Counted from the first letter of the stretch, positions 7,993 through 15,919 are shown. The stretch: 64,000 bases of DNA from Collinsella tanakaei YIT 12063 (GCF_000225705.1 NZ_JH126475.1:58835-122834), one strand, 5' to 3'. The notes: a model not told the origin generated them from the letters alone. A program made the numbers and translations.

Positions 7993-9101
7993 TGATGAAC
8001 ACGATGCCCGGAAAACGTTCGCGTGCGGATATGCAGGGAGCCTTTGAAGGCATGCACGCCTCTGAGGATATGTATGAGAAGGTGATGGCGCGCGCGTCGC
8101 ATCGCGGCCGCAAACGCGGTGGCGTGCCCAAGATCGCCGTGGTGGCGACGATTGCGCTAGCGGTTGCGCTGGCGGCGGGCGGCACGGCGTACGCGGTCCT
8201 TGGCGGGGACTTCTTCTTCCGCGGATGGGGTGACCACGGACATGGTCAGGTGAACACGTGGACGGTGGACGGAGACGGCGTATACAGTCGCACGTTTGGA
8301 ACGGTTGACGAAGGGGAGCTCTCCGACGAGTTGAAGGCGTCGGTCGAGTATGCGGGCCGCGCGGTTGAAGCCCGTGGCTACACGCTGCTTGTGGAGAGCG
8401 TTCTTGTTGACGATCTTGGCTGTGGCGCCGCGACCTTTACCTTGAGCAACCCTGATGGCATCAAGATCAACCCGGCGTACGGCGTACCCGGCGATGCGGT
8501 GTTTGACGACACTTCTGACCTGCGTCTTTTGAGGGTTGACTTTGGTGACGGTGTGTTTGCGAATGACGTTGTGGTGTACGACGCCGATGATTCTACCGAT
8601 ACGAAGGTGCGGGGCACCATCTACTTCAACGCGTGGAACGGCGCGGGCTCTGTGGCATCTGGCATCAAGTGGGTTCTTACGTTTAACAATGGGGATGTTG
8701 CGACTGACGCCTTTGTACCCGCGAAGACCGTCAAGAGTCGTGAATTCAAGACGGCCGATGGCGTGAGGGCGATGGTGAGTCCGATTGCGCTGGTTATCGA
8801 TGGCGAGAGCGTGATGGAGGCCCATGACAATCTATACGGAGTCGATCCGTTGATAATCCATAACCTGTCAGTAACTATGGAAGACGGCACGAATCTGGTG
8901 ATCACGGACGATGATGCCCGCGCCTACAACATCTTTGGTTCGTGTTTGCGCGGGGAGGATGGGGTAAACCTGCAGATCGTTTATCGTCCAACGCAGCTGC
9001 TGACGCCGGATAAGATTGCAAGCGTGAGCGCTTCTGGCGACCTGCATCACACGGATGGGCAAAACGAGGCCTGGCAGGCGGAGTTTCTACCAACGGCGTA
9101 A
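7989..9101 (+). CDS. DUF4179-type membrane protein, likely anti-sigma partner
   Basis: A 370-residue bitopic protein with about 45 cytoplasmic residues (an amphipathic stretch around SEDMYEKVMARASHRGRKR), one transmembrane helix at roughly 47-69 (IAVVATIALAVALAAGGTAY) and a long outer domain of beta-rich sequence. Genes with this layout, annotated DUF4179, sit directly behind ECF sigma genes in Gram-positive bacteria, and the four-base overlap here supports that pairing. The N-terminal part would hold the sigma factor at the membrane and the outer part would sense a signal. It lacks a recognisable zinc-binding HxxxCxxC anti-sigma motif, so the mechanism of any inhibition is open. Confidence 0.65.
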   Translation: MMMNTMPGKRSRADMQGAFEGMHASEDMYEKVMARASHRGRKRGGVPKIAVVATIALAVALAAGGTAYAVLGGDFFFRGWGDHGHGQVNTWTVDGDGVYSRTFGTVDEGELSDELKASVEYAGRAVEARGYTLLVESVLVDDLGCGAATFTLSNPDGIKINPAYGVPGDAVFDDTSDLRLLRVDFGDGVFANDVVVYDADDSTDTKVRGTIYFNAWNGAGSVASGIKWVLTFNNGDVATDAFVPAKTVKSREFKTADGVRAMVSPIALVIDGESVMEAHDNLYGVDPLIIHNLSVTMEDGTNLVITDDDARAYNIFGSCLRGEDGVNLQIVYRPTQLLTPDKIASVSASGDLHHTDGQNEAWQAEFLPTA

Positions 9102-9152
9102 ACAGATAGTTCGCGCCATCATGCTCAGGTGGTTGCGCTAGTTGAATTTCGG

Positions 9153-9182
9153 GCCCCGGGTGCCATGCGTTGCGCCCGGGGC
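9153..9182. terminator. bidirectional hairpin between convergent genes
   Basis: GCCCCGGG at 9153-9160 pairs with CCCGGGGC at 9175-9182 around a 14-base loop. It lies between the convergent DUF4179 and B3/4 genes. The T-tract is weak on both sides. Confidence 0.5.
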
Positions 9183-9195
9183 TCCTGTCGTTCTC

Positions 9196-9924
9196 TTACG
9201 CCTCGATAGCCACTTCACGCTCTTCGCGGGTGACGAGCGCCTTGACGGCGATCTCGGCGCCAAGGTAGCGTTCCACCAGGCTCGCGAGCTCGTCCGTGGC
9301 GGCGCGGCAGTCCTCGATGCGCTCCGGGTCGACGCACTCCACAATAAGGAAGGCATTCGAGGTGGTGTCGGTCAGCGCGGTGCGCACGCCGTCGCGCCAG
9401 TTCCAGCAACGGCAGACCGCGCCTGCATCGTCCACATAGCACAGCTCGCCGGGCAGCGTGGGGTCGTTCTCAGCGTTCTCTCCCAGCGGGATGAACCCGT
9501 CCCCACCCTGGGTGATGAGCAGGCGCAGGTCGCCTTGGAAGGCGTCGATGTCCTCGCCGCCCAGGGGCAGCGCGTATTTGAGCGATATGGCGTTGTAGAT
9601 GTCCACGGCGGGGGAGATGCTTCCCACGGGGTTGCCCTTGAGCACGCGCTTGAGCAGGTTCTCGATAGAGCAGCGGGCGCCGCGCTTGGTCTTGAACCGC
9701 TGGTAGGCCTGGCGCCATACGCGAACCGGCGCGTTCTCGGAGAGCGTGGGCGATTCCAGATGGCGTTCTGCCTGGGCGTTCGCGCGGGCGAGCAGCTGCT
9801 CGATCTCCGTTGCGTCCTCGGGCGAGACCTGGTCTGCGGACCTCATCCCCTTGGCCACCACCACGCCCAGCGACGCGCCGGGAAACAGGTTCCAAAACGA
9901 ATCCTCGGTGACGAACTTCTTCAT
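9196..9924 (-). CDS. B3/B4 tRNA-binding domain protein
   Basis: A 242-residue protein with the B3/B4 domain found in the beta subunit of phenylalanyl-tRNA synthetase, here free-standing. The typical run is visible as VWRQAYQRF, then CSIENLLKRVLKG and VDIYNAISLKYALPLGGED, followed by a GDLRLLITQGGDGFIPLG and CYVDDAGAVCRCWNWRDG region. Free-standing B3/B4 proteins are thought to act in editing or removal of mischarged aminoacyl-tRNA, but most remain uncharacterised. A GGGAG site precedes the ATG. It stands alone, convergent with the sigma-factor operon and 166 bases downstream of a LysR gene in the same orientation. Confidence 0.78.
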   Translation of the reverse strand: MKKFVTEDSFWNLFPGASLGVVVAKGMRSADQVSPEDATEIEQLLARANAQAERHLESPTLSENAPVRVWRQAYQRFKTKRGARCSIENLLKRVLKGNPVGSISPAVDIYNAISLKYALPLGGEDIDAFQGDLRLLITQGGDGFIPLGENAENDPTLPGELCYVDDAGAVCRCWNWRDGVRTALTDTTSNAFLIVECVDPERIEDCRAATDELASLVERYLGAEIAVKALVTREEREVAIEA

Positions 9925-10089
9925 CTGTAGGCTCCCTTCCTATTCATCCGCCCCAAAACCTTTCGCTTTACGAGGGACTGAAAACTAAACGAGCGCCCAC
10001 AGGCCGGCCCCCTTCTTGCGTCCTACGGTGCCGGCACGTGAGCGCTCGCGCGCTGCCCCCATCCGGAGAAGGGGACGTGTATGTCGCGG

Positions 10090-10989
10090 TCATTGTAGCG
10101 CTTGCTCCCGATCTTCGTCCAGATACGCTGCGGCGGCGTCTAAAAACGCCTGCCCCGCGGGCGAGAGTCGGTGGCTGCGGCTCCAGATGAGCTCTACATG
10201 CGATGTGAGCGAGGGGGCGAGCGGTATGAAGGCAAGGCTGTTTTCCGGCGAGGGGGCAACGATGCCGTCCAGGCAGAGCGCCGCGCCAACGTGCGCACGC
10301 ACCAGAAGAGAGGCAGTGTAGAGCAGGTTGTACGTGGCGCGCACGTCGAGCCTTGTGAGGTCGCAGCCCATCCAATCGCAGATGCGCTGTTGGGCGAGGA
10401 TCTTCTCGGGCATGATCAGGGGGCGGTCGATAAGGTCTTGGGGACCAAGCGACGCGGCCGCGGCAAGGTCGTCGTCCGCCGGTACCAGAGCGCCCCATCT
10501 ATCGGTATCCGGCAGCCTGATCGCGTGGTAGTCGTCCGTGCGGGCGGGGCCCACCGCGATGCCGAAGTCGACGATGCCGCGCGATAGATGCTCCGTTACA
10601 TCGTCCGAGCTTTCGCTGCGAAACTTAAAACGGATGCCGGGGTGCGTGAGCTCGAGCCGCTTGGCTACGTGCGCTATCGCCAGCGTGGCGCGCGTCTCGC
10701 TGCAAGCTATGCTTACTTCGCCGCTGGCGACATCGGGCGCCTTGAGCTCCGCCTCCGTCTTGTCGAGCAGGTCCGAGAGTTCGCGCGCCCGGTTGAGGAG
10801 CAGATGCCCCGCGTTGGTGAGGGAGATACCATGGCCGCCGCGTTCTAGCAGCTTGCAGCCAAGCTCGTTTTCCATCTTGATGATTTGACGGGAAAGCGCC
10901 GGCTGGCTTATGTGCAGCTCCTCTGCCGCGCGGGTGATGTTTCCCGCCTGGGCGATGGCGATAAAGGTTCGAAGCTCCCTGATGTCCAT
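10090..10989 (-). CDS. LysR-family transcriptional regulator
   Basis: The 299-residue product has the LysR winged helix at residues 1-60 (MDIRELRTFIAIAQAGNITRA, then AAEELHISQPALSRQI) and a periplasmic-binding-like effector domain over residues ~90-290. The length is typical. A GGGAGG site lies upstream of the ATG. It is divergent from an aldo/keto reductase gene with 208 bases between, which contain a 6-base-arm dyad close to the LysR start; LysR proteins usually repress themselves and activate the divergent gene from such a site. The effector is unknown. Confidence 0.85.
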   Translation of the reverse strand: MDIRELRTFIAIAQAGNITRAAEELHISQPALSRQIIKMENELGCKLLERGGHGISLTNAGHLLLNRARELSDLLDKTEAELKAPDVASGEVSIACSETRATLAIAHVAKRLELTHPGIRFKFRSESSDDVTEHLSRGIVDFGIAVGPARTDDYHAIRLPDTDRWGALVPADDDLAAAASLGPQDLIDRPLIMPEKILAQQRICDWMGCDLTRLDVRATYNLLYTASLLVRAHVGAALCLDGIVAPSPENSLAFIPLAPSLTSHVELIWSRSHRLSPAGQAFLDAAAAYLDEDREQALQ

Positions 10990-11013
10990 GTGACCTCCCT
11001 GCTATAACGTTCA

Positions 11014-11031
11014 TGCATATATAGCTATGCA
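11014..11031. promoter_or_regulatory. dyad between lysR and aldo/keto reductase genes
   Basis: TGCATA at 11014-11019 and TATGCA at 11026-11031 form a perfect inverted repeat around six bases, with an outer TATAAC (11003-11008) and GTTATA (11044-11049) pair. The position, 25 bases before the LysR start, suits a LysR autoregulatory site (T-N11-A type). Confidence 0.45.
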
Positions 11032-11197
11032 GTATAGGTCTTTGTTATATGAAGCGCTTCGCGATACGCTTGAGTGGCCGATGAGCGCTCGATTGTTAGG
11101 CTTGAGGGTAAGACGCAAGGGGCTCCCTACTTCCCCGGCGCCGCATCACGGACGCGCCGTCGGCGTCTTGTTCATTCCGTAGCCTGCTGGAGGAACC

Positions 11198-12217
11198 ATG
11201 CGATACGCCAAGCTTGGCACAACAGACATCGAAGTATCTCGCATCTGCCTGGGCTGCATGGGGTTTGGAGATCCTGCGTCGGGCCAGCATTCCTGGACGC
11301 TGGGCTACGATGATTCCAAGGCGATTATCGCTTGCGCCCTCGATGCGGGTGTAACGTTTTTCGATACCGCCATGGGTTACCAAAACGGAACCAGCGAGCA
11401 ATTTCTTGGACGAGCGCTGGACGAGTTGGCGCGCCGCGAGGACGTGGCGGTGGCAACCAAATTCGTCCTAGGCTCGCTGCACGCCCCCGCTATGGAGCAG
11501 GGCGGGCATGGCGGTGCTGAGACGGTCGACAAAAAGGTCGAGCGGCTGCTGGGTGCCAGCTTGGAGCGCCTGGGCATGGATTACGTCGACCTCTATATCT
11601 ACCACATGTGGGATTGGGAAACGCCCATCGAGGAGCTGCTGCCGGCCCTCGACCGTCAGGTTCGCGCCGGCAAGATCCGCGCGCTGGGGATTTCCAACTG
11701 CTATGCATGGCAGCTTGCGGAGGCGAACGCCATCGCCCGCGCGAACGGCTGGGCAGAATTCTCAAGCTACCAAGGGCATTACAACGCTATCGCCCGCGAG
11801 GACGAGCGCGAGATGGTCCCCCTCGCTGCGACCCACGGCATCGCGTTGACGCCGTATTCCGCGCTGGCAGGAGGGCGTCTCACCCGACTGCCCGGGGAGA
11901 CCAGTCGGCGCCTGCGCGAGGACGCGTACGCCCATGGTAAGTACGATGCCACCGCCGATGTCGACGAGCCTGTCATCCAAGCAGTCGCCGACATCGCTCG
12001 GAGCCGCGGCGTCTCCATGGCAAGCGTCGCCTTGGCGTGGCTTCTCACCAAGGTCACGGCGCCCATCGCCGGCGCGACCAAGCCGCACCATCTGGACGGC
12101 GCCGTCGCTGCATGCGATATCGAGCTTACCCAAGATGAGATGGAGGCGATCGAGTCGCCGTACGTGCCGCACGCGGTGGTGGGCGTGGTGGCGGAGAATC
12201 GTCCGCGCCTACGATAA
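11198..12217 (+). CDS. aldo/keto reductase
   Basis: A 339-residue NADPH-dependent oxidoreductase with a TIM-barrel fold. The catalytic tetrad is complete: Asp56 and Tyr61 in TFFDTAMGYQNG, Lys88 in VATKF and His136 in LYIYHMWDW. The C-terminal segment VSMASVALAWLLTK and IAGATKPHHLDGAV is the NADP-binding pattern. Members reduce aldehydes and ketones in the cytoplasm. GGAGGAACC precedes the ATG. It is divergent from the LysR gene, which may control it, and is followed 68 bases later by a TetR gene. The specific carbonyl substrate is not readable. Confidence 0.88.
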   Translation: MRYAKLGTTDIEVSRICLGCMGFGDPASGQHSWTLGYDDSKAIIACALDAGVTFFDTAMGYQNGTSEQFLGRALDELARREDVAVATKFVLGSLHAPAMEQGGHGGAETVDKKVERLLGASLERLGMDYVDLYIYHMWDWETPIEELLPALDRQVRAGKIRALGISNCYAWQLAEANAIARANGWAEFSSYQGHYNAIAREDEREMVPLAATHGIALTPYSALAGGRLTRLPGETSRRLREDAYAHGKYDATADVDEPVIQAVADIARSRGVSMASVALAWLLTKVTAPIAGATKPHHLDGAVAACDIELTQDEMEAIESPYVPHAVVGVVAENRPRLR

Positions 12218-12245
12218 CTTGCCCCAGGCGCTGTGCGGAGCTACT

Positions 12246-12266
12246 ATACATACCAGTAGTATGTAT
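12246..12266. promoter_or_regulatory. TetR operator, copy 1 (upstream of tetR)
   Basis: ATACATAC (12246-12253) and GTATGTAT (12259-12266) are perfect 8-base inverted arms around CAGTA. The site ends just before the ribosome-binding site of the TetR gene. A second copy occurs before the MFS gene at 13052, which supports a specific operator. Confidence 0.75.
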
Positions 12267-12284
12267 AAGGGGGAATCCGACGCT

Positions 12285-12992
12285 ATGGCGAGAAGCAAAC
12301 ATCCCGAAGAGACGGTCGTGAAGATCCTCGACGTCGCGATGCGCTTGTTTGTCGAGCGCGGCTACGAACAGACCAGCATGCAGAACATCATTGATGGGCT
12401 GGGCGGGCTTACCAAGGGCGCGGTCTACCACCATTTCTCGAGCAAGGAGGAGATCTTTCTCGCCGCGATGGACCGCGTGATGGCACCCGGTGCTGAGCGC
12501 CTGCGCAAGATTCGCGATGCGGAGGGCATGACCGGCCGCGAGAAGATCCAAACGATGTTTGAAAACGGAGCCCGCGGCGTGGATTCGGCGTTCTTCTCGC
12601 AGGCCGATCCCGAGCTTGATCCCATGAAGAACCCGCGCATGCTTGCTGCCGAGTATCGCGACCTGTTCGATGTGAGCGCCCATGAACTCATGTTGCCGGC
12701 GATCGAGCAAGGTGTTGAGGATGGAAGCATCCAAACCGACTATCCCCGCGAGCTCGCCGAGACAATCGCCCTTCTTAATAATTTATGGTGCGTGCCGGCG
12801 TTTTTCCCTGCGCGCGACGAGGAAGAGCAAAGGCGTCGCGTCGCCTTTATGAACGACTTTCTGTCCGCCATGGGGTTGGAGATAGCCCTGGACCCGCGAG
12901 TGAGCTTGGAAACATGGCGGCGCCGGTGCGGGGAGACCGCCCAGGAGGACGACGGGGCGGATGCGTGTGCGGACGCGCGTGCTCGACGCTAG
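12285..12992 (+). CDS. TetR/AcrR-family repressor of the downstream MFS pump
   Basis: A 235-residue regulator with the TetR helix-turn-helix at residues ~10-55 (KILDVAMRLFVERGYEQTSM, then a GLTKGAVYHHFSSKEEIF recognition region) and a helical ligand-binding domain. ATG 12285 follows AAGGGGG by eleven bases; ATG 12261 is in frame but lies inside the operator. The two matching inverted repeats, one before this gene and one before the MFS gene at 13097, imply that it represses both itself and the transporter, the usual drug-pump logic. The inducer is unknown. Confidence 0.85.
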   Translation: MARSKHPEETVVKILDVAMRLFVERGYEQTSMQNIIDGLGGLTKGAVYHHFSSKEEIFLAAMDRVMAPGAERLRKIRDAEGMTGREKIQTMFENGARGVDSAFFSQADPELDPMKNPRMLAAEYRDLFDVSAHELMLPAIEQGVEDGSIQTDYPRELAETIALLNNLWCVPAFFPARDEEEQRRRVAFMNDFLSAMGLEIALDPRVSLETWRRRCGETAQEDDGADACADARARR

Positions 12993-13021
12993 CTTTGGAC
13001 GCATGCATGTATGGACGAGGG

Positions 13022-13039
13022 ACCGCTTCGGCGGTTTTT
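13022..13039 (+). terminator. intrinsic terminator after tetR
   Basis: ACCGC-TTCG-GCGGT followed by TTTT, nested in a larger GGACGAG/CTCGTCC pairing (13014-13048). It ends transcription of tetR just before the second operator, so the MFS gene has its own promoter. Confidence 0.7.
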
Positions 13040-13051
13040 CTCGTCCCAAAA

Positions 13052-13072
13052 ATACATACCGCTAGTATGTGA
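13052..13072. promoter_or_regulatory. TetR operator, copy 2 (upstream of MFS gene)
   Basis: ATACATAC (13052-13059), spacer CGCTA, then GTATGTGA (13065-13072). It matches copy 1 in the whole left arm and six of eight bases in the right arm, with the same five-base spacing. Confidence 0.7.
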
Positions 13073-13096
13073 TGGGGGACGAAGGGAAGGCTGCAT

Positions 13097-14338
13097 ATGA
13101 AAGATATGGTTGTGCGGTCGGATAGGCGCACGTTCGCGTGCATCTTGGCGGCGCAGTTCTGCTCATTGCTGGGTCAGGAGGTTCTGCAGTTTGTCCTACC
13201 GCTCTATCTGCTGGATGTAACGGGGTCGGGCGCGCGCTTTGGCTTGGCGATCGCATGCGGCTTTGTGCCCTACACGCTGCTGTCTCCCGTGGGAGGGGTG
13301 CTGGCGGACCGCACGCGCAAGCGCGGCATCATGATGGGCGTGAACGCGGCGCTGGTCGCCGTGCTGCTGACGTTCCTTGTTCTCAAAGATGTTGGCGACC
13401 CATTTGTATTGGTAGTGTTCGCGACCATGGCATCGTTTGTGGCGCAGGCGCTCTACCAGCCGTCTATCCAGTCCACGGTTCCCTTCGTCCTCGCGCCTGC
13501 GGACGTGCCCCGCGGGGTGGCGCTGGTGAGCCAGATCGGGAGCCTTACCACGTTGAGCGGCCCGGCGGTGGGCGCGGCGGTCTACGGCGTCGCGGGCTTG
13601 GTGCCGGTGGTTTGGATTTCGCTTGCAGCGTTTGCGCTTTCCGGCGCGGTGGTGGCGCTTGCGGTGAGGTTTTCCTGCGAGCCCTCCCCGTGGGACGGCG
13701 GCGCGCTTGCCATGGTGCGCGACGACCTTGCAGAGGCTTTTCGATTCCTCCGCGGCAAGCCCCTTCTTCTGGGCGGTATGGCGACGGCGACGTTTGTGAA
13801 CGTTTCTGCCGGCGCGTTCATCAACGTGGGCACCGTGTACGTGGTGACCATCACGCTTGGGCTTGCCGCGGCATATGCCTCTTTTGCCCAGATGGCGATG
13901 GGCGCGGGCAGCCTTGTGGGCCATAGCCTGCTTGCGGTGGGGCCGCGCTTGTTCTCGTTGGGAAAATCGTCCGCCTACGTGGGCGGTGTGGCAGCTGCTA
14001 TGACTGTCGCAGCCCTGGCGCTTTGCTTTATGGGATCCATGGGGCCCGCGACAGTGTTTTTGATCCTTGTGGCGAGCTACGCGTTCGCGACGATGAGCGG
14101 CGGCCTCATGGGTTCCTGCATGCTGGCGGAGCTGCAGTCCGGTGCACCCGTGGAACTGGTAGGTAAGTTGATCGCGCTCTTTATGACGCTGGTGAACTGC
14201 GCCACGCCGTTTGGCCAAGCCGTCTACGGGGCGTTGTTCGACGTATTGCCGGCTTGGGTCATCGCCGCGGCGACCGCGGTTGAGTTGGTGGCAGTCACGG
14301 TGGCGTGGCGCTGTTTTTTACGCCGCAATCATGCATAG
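13097..14338 (+). CDS. MFS efflux transporter (MefA/EntS-like)
   Basis: A 413-residue protein with about twelve transmembrane helices. The loop between helices 2 and 3, GGVLADRTRKRG, is the major-facilitator signature, and the overall pattern fits the MFS_3 group that includes macrolide and siderophore exporters. GGGAAGG lies upstream of the ATG. It is 104 bases downstream of a TetR gene and has a copy of the tetR operator in its promoter region, which points to inducible export of a toxic compound. The compound cannot be deduced. It is convergent with the PPOX gene that follows. Confidence 0.85.
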   Translation: MKDMVVRSDRRTFACILAAQFCSLLGQEVLQFVLPLYLLDVTGSGARFGLAIACGFVPYTLLSPVGGVLADRTRKRGIMMGVNAALVAVLLTFLVLKDVGDPFVLVVFATMASFVAQALYQPSIQSTVPFVLAPADVPRGVALVSQIGSLTTLSGPAVGAAVYGVAGLVPVVWISLAAFALSGAVVALAVRFSCEPSPWDGGALAMVRDDLAEAFRFLRGKPLLLGGMATATFVNVSAGAFINVGTVYVVTITLGLAAAYASFAQMAMGAGSLVGHSLLAVGPRLFSLGKSSAYVGGVAAAMTVAALALCFMGSMGPATVFLILVASYAFATMSGGLMGSCMLAELQSGAPVELVGKLIALFMTLVNCATPFGQAVYGALFDVLPAWVIAAATAVELVAVTVAWRCFLRRNHA

Positions 14339-14379
14339 CCGCTCCGTGCCGCGAGCTCGCGAAACGGGACGGCGCCATC

Positions 14380-14910
14380 CTAACGGTGCGAGACCGCTCC
14401 CTTGCCGTTGGGTACGCGACGCCCCGCCTTGCCGGAGATATGGTTGAGGTCTATGGCCCAAACTGCGGTAACGGGCAGCTCGCGGTCGATAGCGCCCCCG
14501 ATCTCATCCTTGTACTCGGGCGCGTATTTTAGGCAGGGCAGGGCGAGCGCCCGGCGAACCTCTGCCATCTCGGTGACGCGCCGCACGGTGCCCGTGGCTA
14601 TAACGCTCGCGAAGCGCGTGGTGAAGAACCCCGGCTCTCCGTTCTCCTCCACAAAGACGGGTTCCATATCCATGGCGACGGTGACGCAGACGCGCGGGTC
14701 GCGTTCCCAATCCTCGGTCTTCTGGCCTCCGGCAGCCCCCGTGTGGATGAGGAGCGCATCTTTATCCAGCGCGTATGAGAGGGGCGTGGCGTAGGGGTGC
14801 CCGTCCTCATCGACGGTGGCGACCACGCAGTACTCGGCGTCGTGTAGGATCTCGCGCGCCTCTTCCTCGGAGATCGCGCGTTCGGGCAGCTGTTTCATGG
14901 GTTGATGCAC
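14380..14910 (-). CDS. pyridoxamine 5'-phosphate oxidase-family flavoprotein
   Basis: A 176-residue split-barrel FMN protein of the PPOX class, with AREILHDAEYCVVATVDEDGHPYATPLSYAL at the start, the strand ALLIHTGAAGGQKTEDWERD, and VCVTVAM. Closest in pattern are the Nim-type proteins linked to nitroimidazole reduction, although function in other members is varied. GTG at 14910 is preferred because AAAGGA lies six bases upstream; an in-frame ATG lies at 14898. The gene is single, convergent with the MFS gene, and divergent from the higBA locus. Confidence 0.75.
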   Translation of the reverse strand: MHQPMKQLPERAISEEEAREILHDAEYCVVATVDEDGHPYATPLSYALDKDALLIHTGAAGGQKTEDWERDPRVCVTVAMDMEPVFVEENGEPGFFTTRFASVIATGTVRRVTEMAEVRRALALPCLKYAPEYKDEIGGAIDRELPVTAVWAIDLNHISGKAGRRVPNGKGAVSHR

Positions 14911-15023
14911 GATGGGTCCTTTCTTGTTGAGCGTGAGGTAGCTTGGGTTCGGTGCGGTTGCCTGGCGCCACCAGTTTAGAGCTTGCCCTTGCGGCGTGGG
15001 TTCATGGGAAAGGCGAAAGGTAT

Positions 15024-15053
15024 TTTGCAGCGAACAGGGGGCGCGTGCGTATA
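15024..15053 (+). promoter_or_regulatory. ECF-type promoter, copy 1 (orphan, upstream of higBA)
   Basis: TTTGCAGCGA (15024-15033) and CGTATAGTC starting at 15048 match, with the same spacing, the promoter of the ECF sigma operon at 17134. The 17 bases from 15048 (CGTATAGTCTCATAGCA) are identical in both. Similarity continues into the leader to about 15091 but the start codon is missing here. It reads towards the higBA locus. Confidence 0.6.
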
Positions 15054-15137
15054 GTCTCATAGCAGTAGAAAAGCGAATGCCGCGCAAGGGGTGATCGCGG
15101 GGCATTTTGATGGCTTCCTGCGTAGAAGAAAAGAGGC

Positions 15138-15166
15138 TTGAAATACGATACGAACATACGTACGAT
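15138..15166 (+). promoter_or_regulatory. housekeeping promoter and direct repeat before higBA
   Basis: TTGAAA (15138-15143) and TACGAT (15161-15166) are 17 bases apart. A direct repeat TACGATA (15144-15150 and 15161-15167) spans the spacer and the -10 box and could be the HigA operator. Confidence 0.5.
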
Positions 15167-15201
15167 AGTAATAACGAAAAATAGAACGGGGAGGTTATTT
15201 T

Positions 15202-15258
15202 ATGCTTGCATTATCTATGGTAGCTAGTAATATATCTGTAACGCAGAAGTATTGGTGA
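15202..15258 (+). CDS. 18-codon leader ORF upstream of higB
   Basis: ATG at 15202 follows the strong ribosome site GGGGAGG (15188-15194) and opens an 18-codon frame ending at TGA 15256-15258, five bases before the higB ATG. The predicted peptide is MLALSMVASNISVTQKYW. It is in a different frame from higB, whose own ribosome site is weak, so translation of this ORF may drive higB by coupling. Whether the peptide itself has a function is unknown. The surrounding DNA is much more AT-rich than the genome average of the window, as expected for an acquired toxin-antitoxin locus. Confidence 0.45.
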   Translation: MLALSMVASNISVTQKYW

Positions 15259-15263
15259 GTTCG

Positions 15264-15548
15264 ATGAAGTTTCGAGATGCTTGGCTGGAAGCATTTTGGC
15301 GAGACCCTGTTTCTGAGCTTTCGCCAAGGATTCCCGCTGATGTTCGGAAGGTGCTTTTTCGCAAATTGCAGATGTTGGATGCGGCCTGTTCAACATGCGA
15401 TTTAAGGGTTCCTCCGAGCAATCATCTTGAAAAGCTCCAAGGGGACAGATTCGGCCAATATAGTATTCGTGTTAATAGGCAATGGCGCTTATGCTTCGTA
15501 TGGTCGGATAACGAGGCGCAGGAGGTGGAGCTTTGTGATTACCATTGA
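15264..15548 (+). CDS. higB: HigB/RelE-family toxin
   Basis: A 94-residue toxin of the RelE/ParE fold, HigB type. It contains the family core (DVRKVLFRKLQMLDAA, then PPSNHLEKLQGDRFGQYSIR and VNRQWRLCFVW). HigB toxins cleave mRNA on the ribosome. The toxin gene precedes the antitoxin gene, the order that defines higBA. ATG 15264 is chosen over an in-frame TTG at 15252. Its last 14 bases overlap the antitoxin gene. A C-terminal His in ELCDYH matches many HigB proteins. AT-rich codon use compared with its neighbours suggests horizontal transfer. Confidence 0.88.
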   Translation: MKFRDAWLEAFWRDPVSELSPRIPADVRKVLFRKLQMLDAACSTCDLRVPPSNHLEKLQGDRFGQYSIRVNRQWRLCFVWSDNEAQEVELCDYH

Positions 15549-15819
15549 GGACATCATTTCGAGTCCTGGAGAGATTCTTGATGAGGAATTTCTTAAGCCT
15601 TTGGGCATCAGTCAGTATCGGCTTGCAAAAGCGATCGGTAGGCCGCAGTCTGCGATATCCGATATTGTTCATGGTAAGAGGGCGATTACCCCGGAAATGG
15701 CGTATCTGCTTGGGGCGGCGCTGGGAACAACGCCGCAGTTTTGGCTCAATCTGGAGATGACGTATCGGCTGAAGCTGCTCGAAAACCGCGAGATGCCAAA
15801 CGTCGTTGCTCTGGTCTAG
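15535..15819 (+). CDS. higA: HigA antitoxin (XRE/VapI type)
   Basis: A 94-residue helix-turn-helix protein. The HigA signature is clear: PGEILDEEFLKPLGISQYRLAKAIGRP then QSAISDIVHGKRAITPEMAYLLGAALGTTPQFWLNLE. It neutralises HigB by direct binding and represses the operon through its DNA-binding domain. The start is GTG 15535, preceded by AGGAGGTGGAG, inside the end of higB. The direct repeat at 15144/15161 is a plausible operator. The gene is convergent with merR, with a hairpin between them. Confidence 0.88.
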   Translation: MITIEDIISSPGEILDEEFLKPLGISQYRLAKAIGRPQSAISDIVHGKRAITPEMAYLLGAALGTTPQFWLNLEMTYRLKLLENREMPNVVALV

Positions 15820-15850
15820 GTGATAGCGGTGAGCGCCTAGATACATCAAA

Positions 15851-15899
15851 CGGCCCCCTGCTCGCGGTTCAAAACCGTGCGAAGGGCAAGGGGGGGCCG
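15851..15899. terminator. hairpin between convergent higA and merR
   Basis: CGGCCCCC (15851-15858) pairs with GGGGGCCG (15892-15899), with an inner GGTT/AACC stem. No clear T-run, so a bidirectional terminator role is probable rather than certain. Confidence 0.5.
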
Positions 15900-15919
15900 A
15901 GGGCGTTGTGCGGAGAGGG

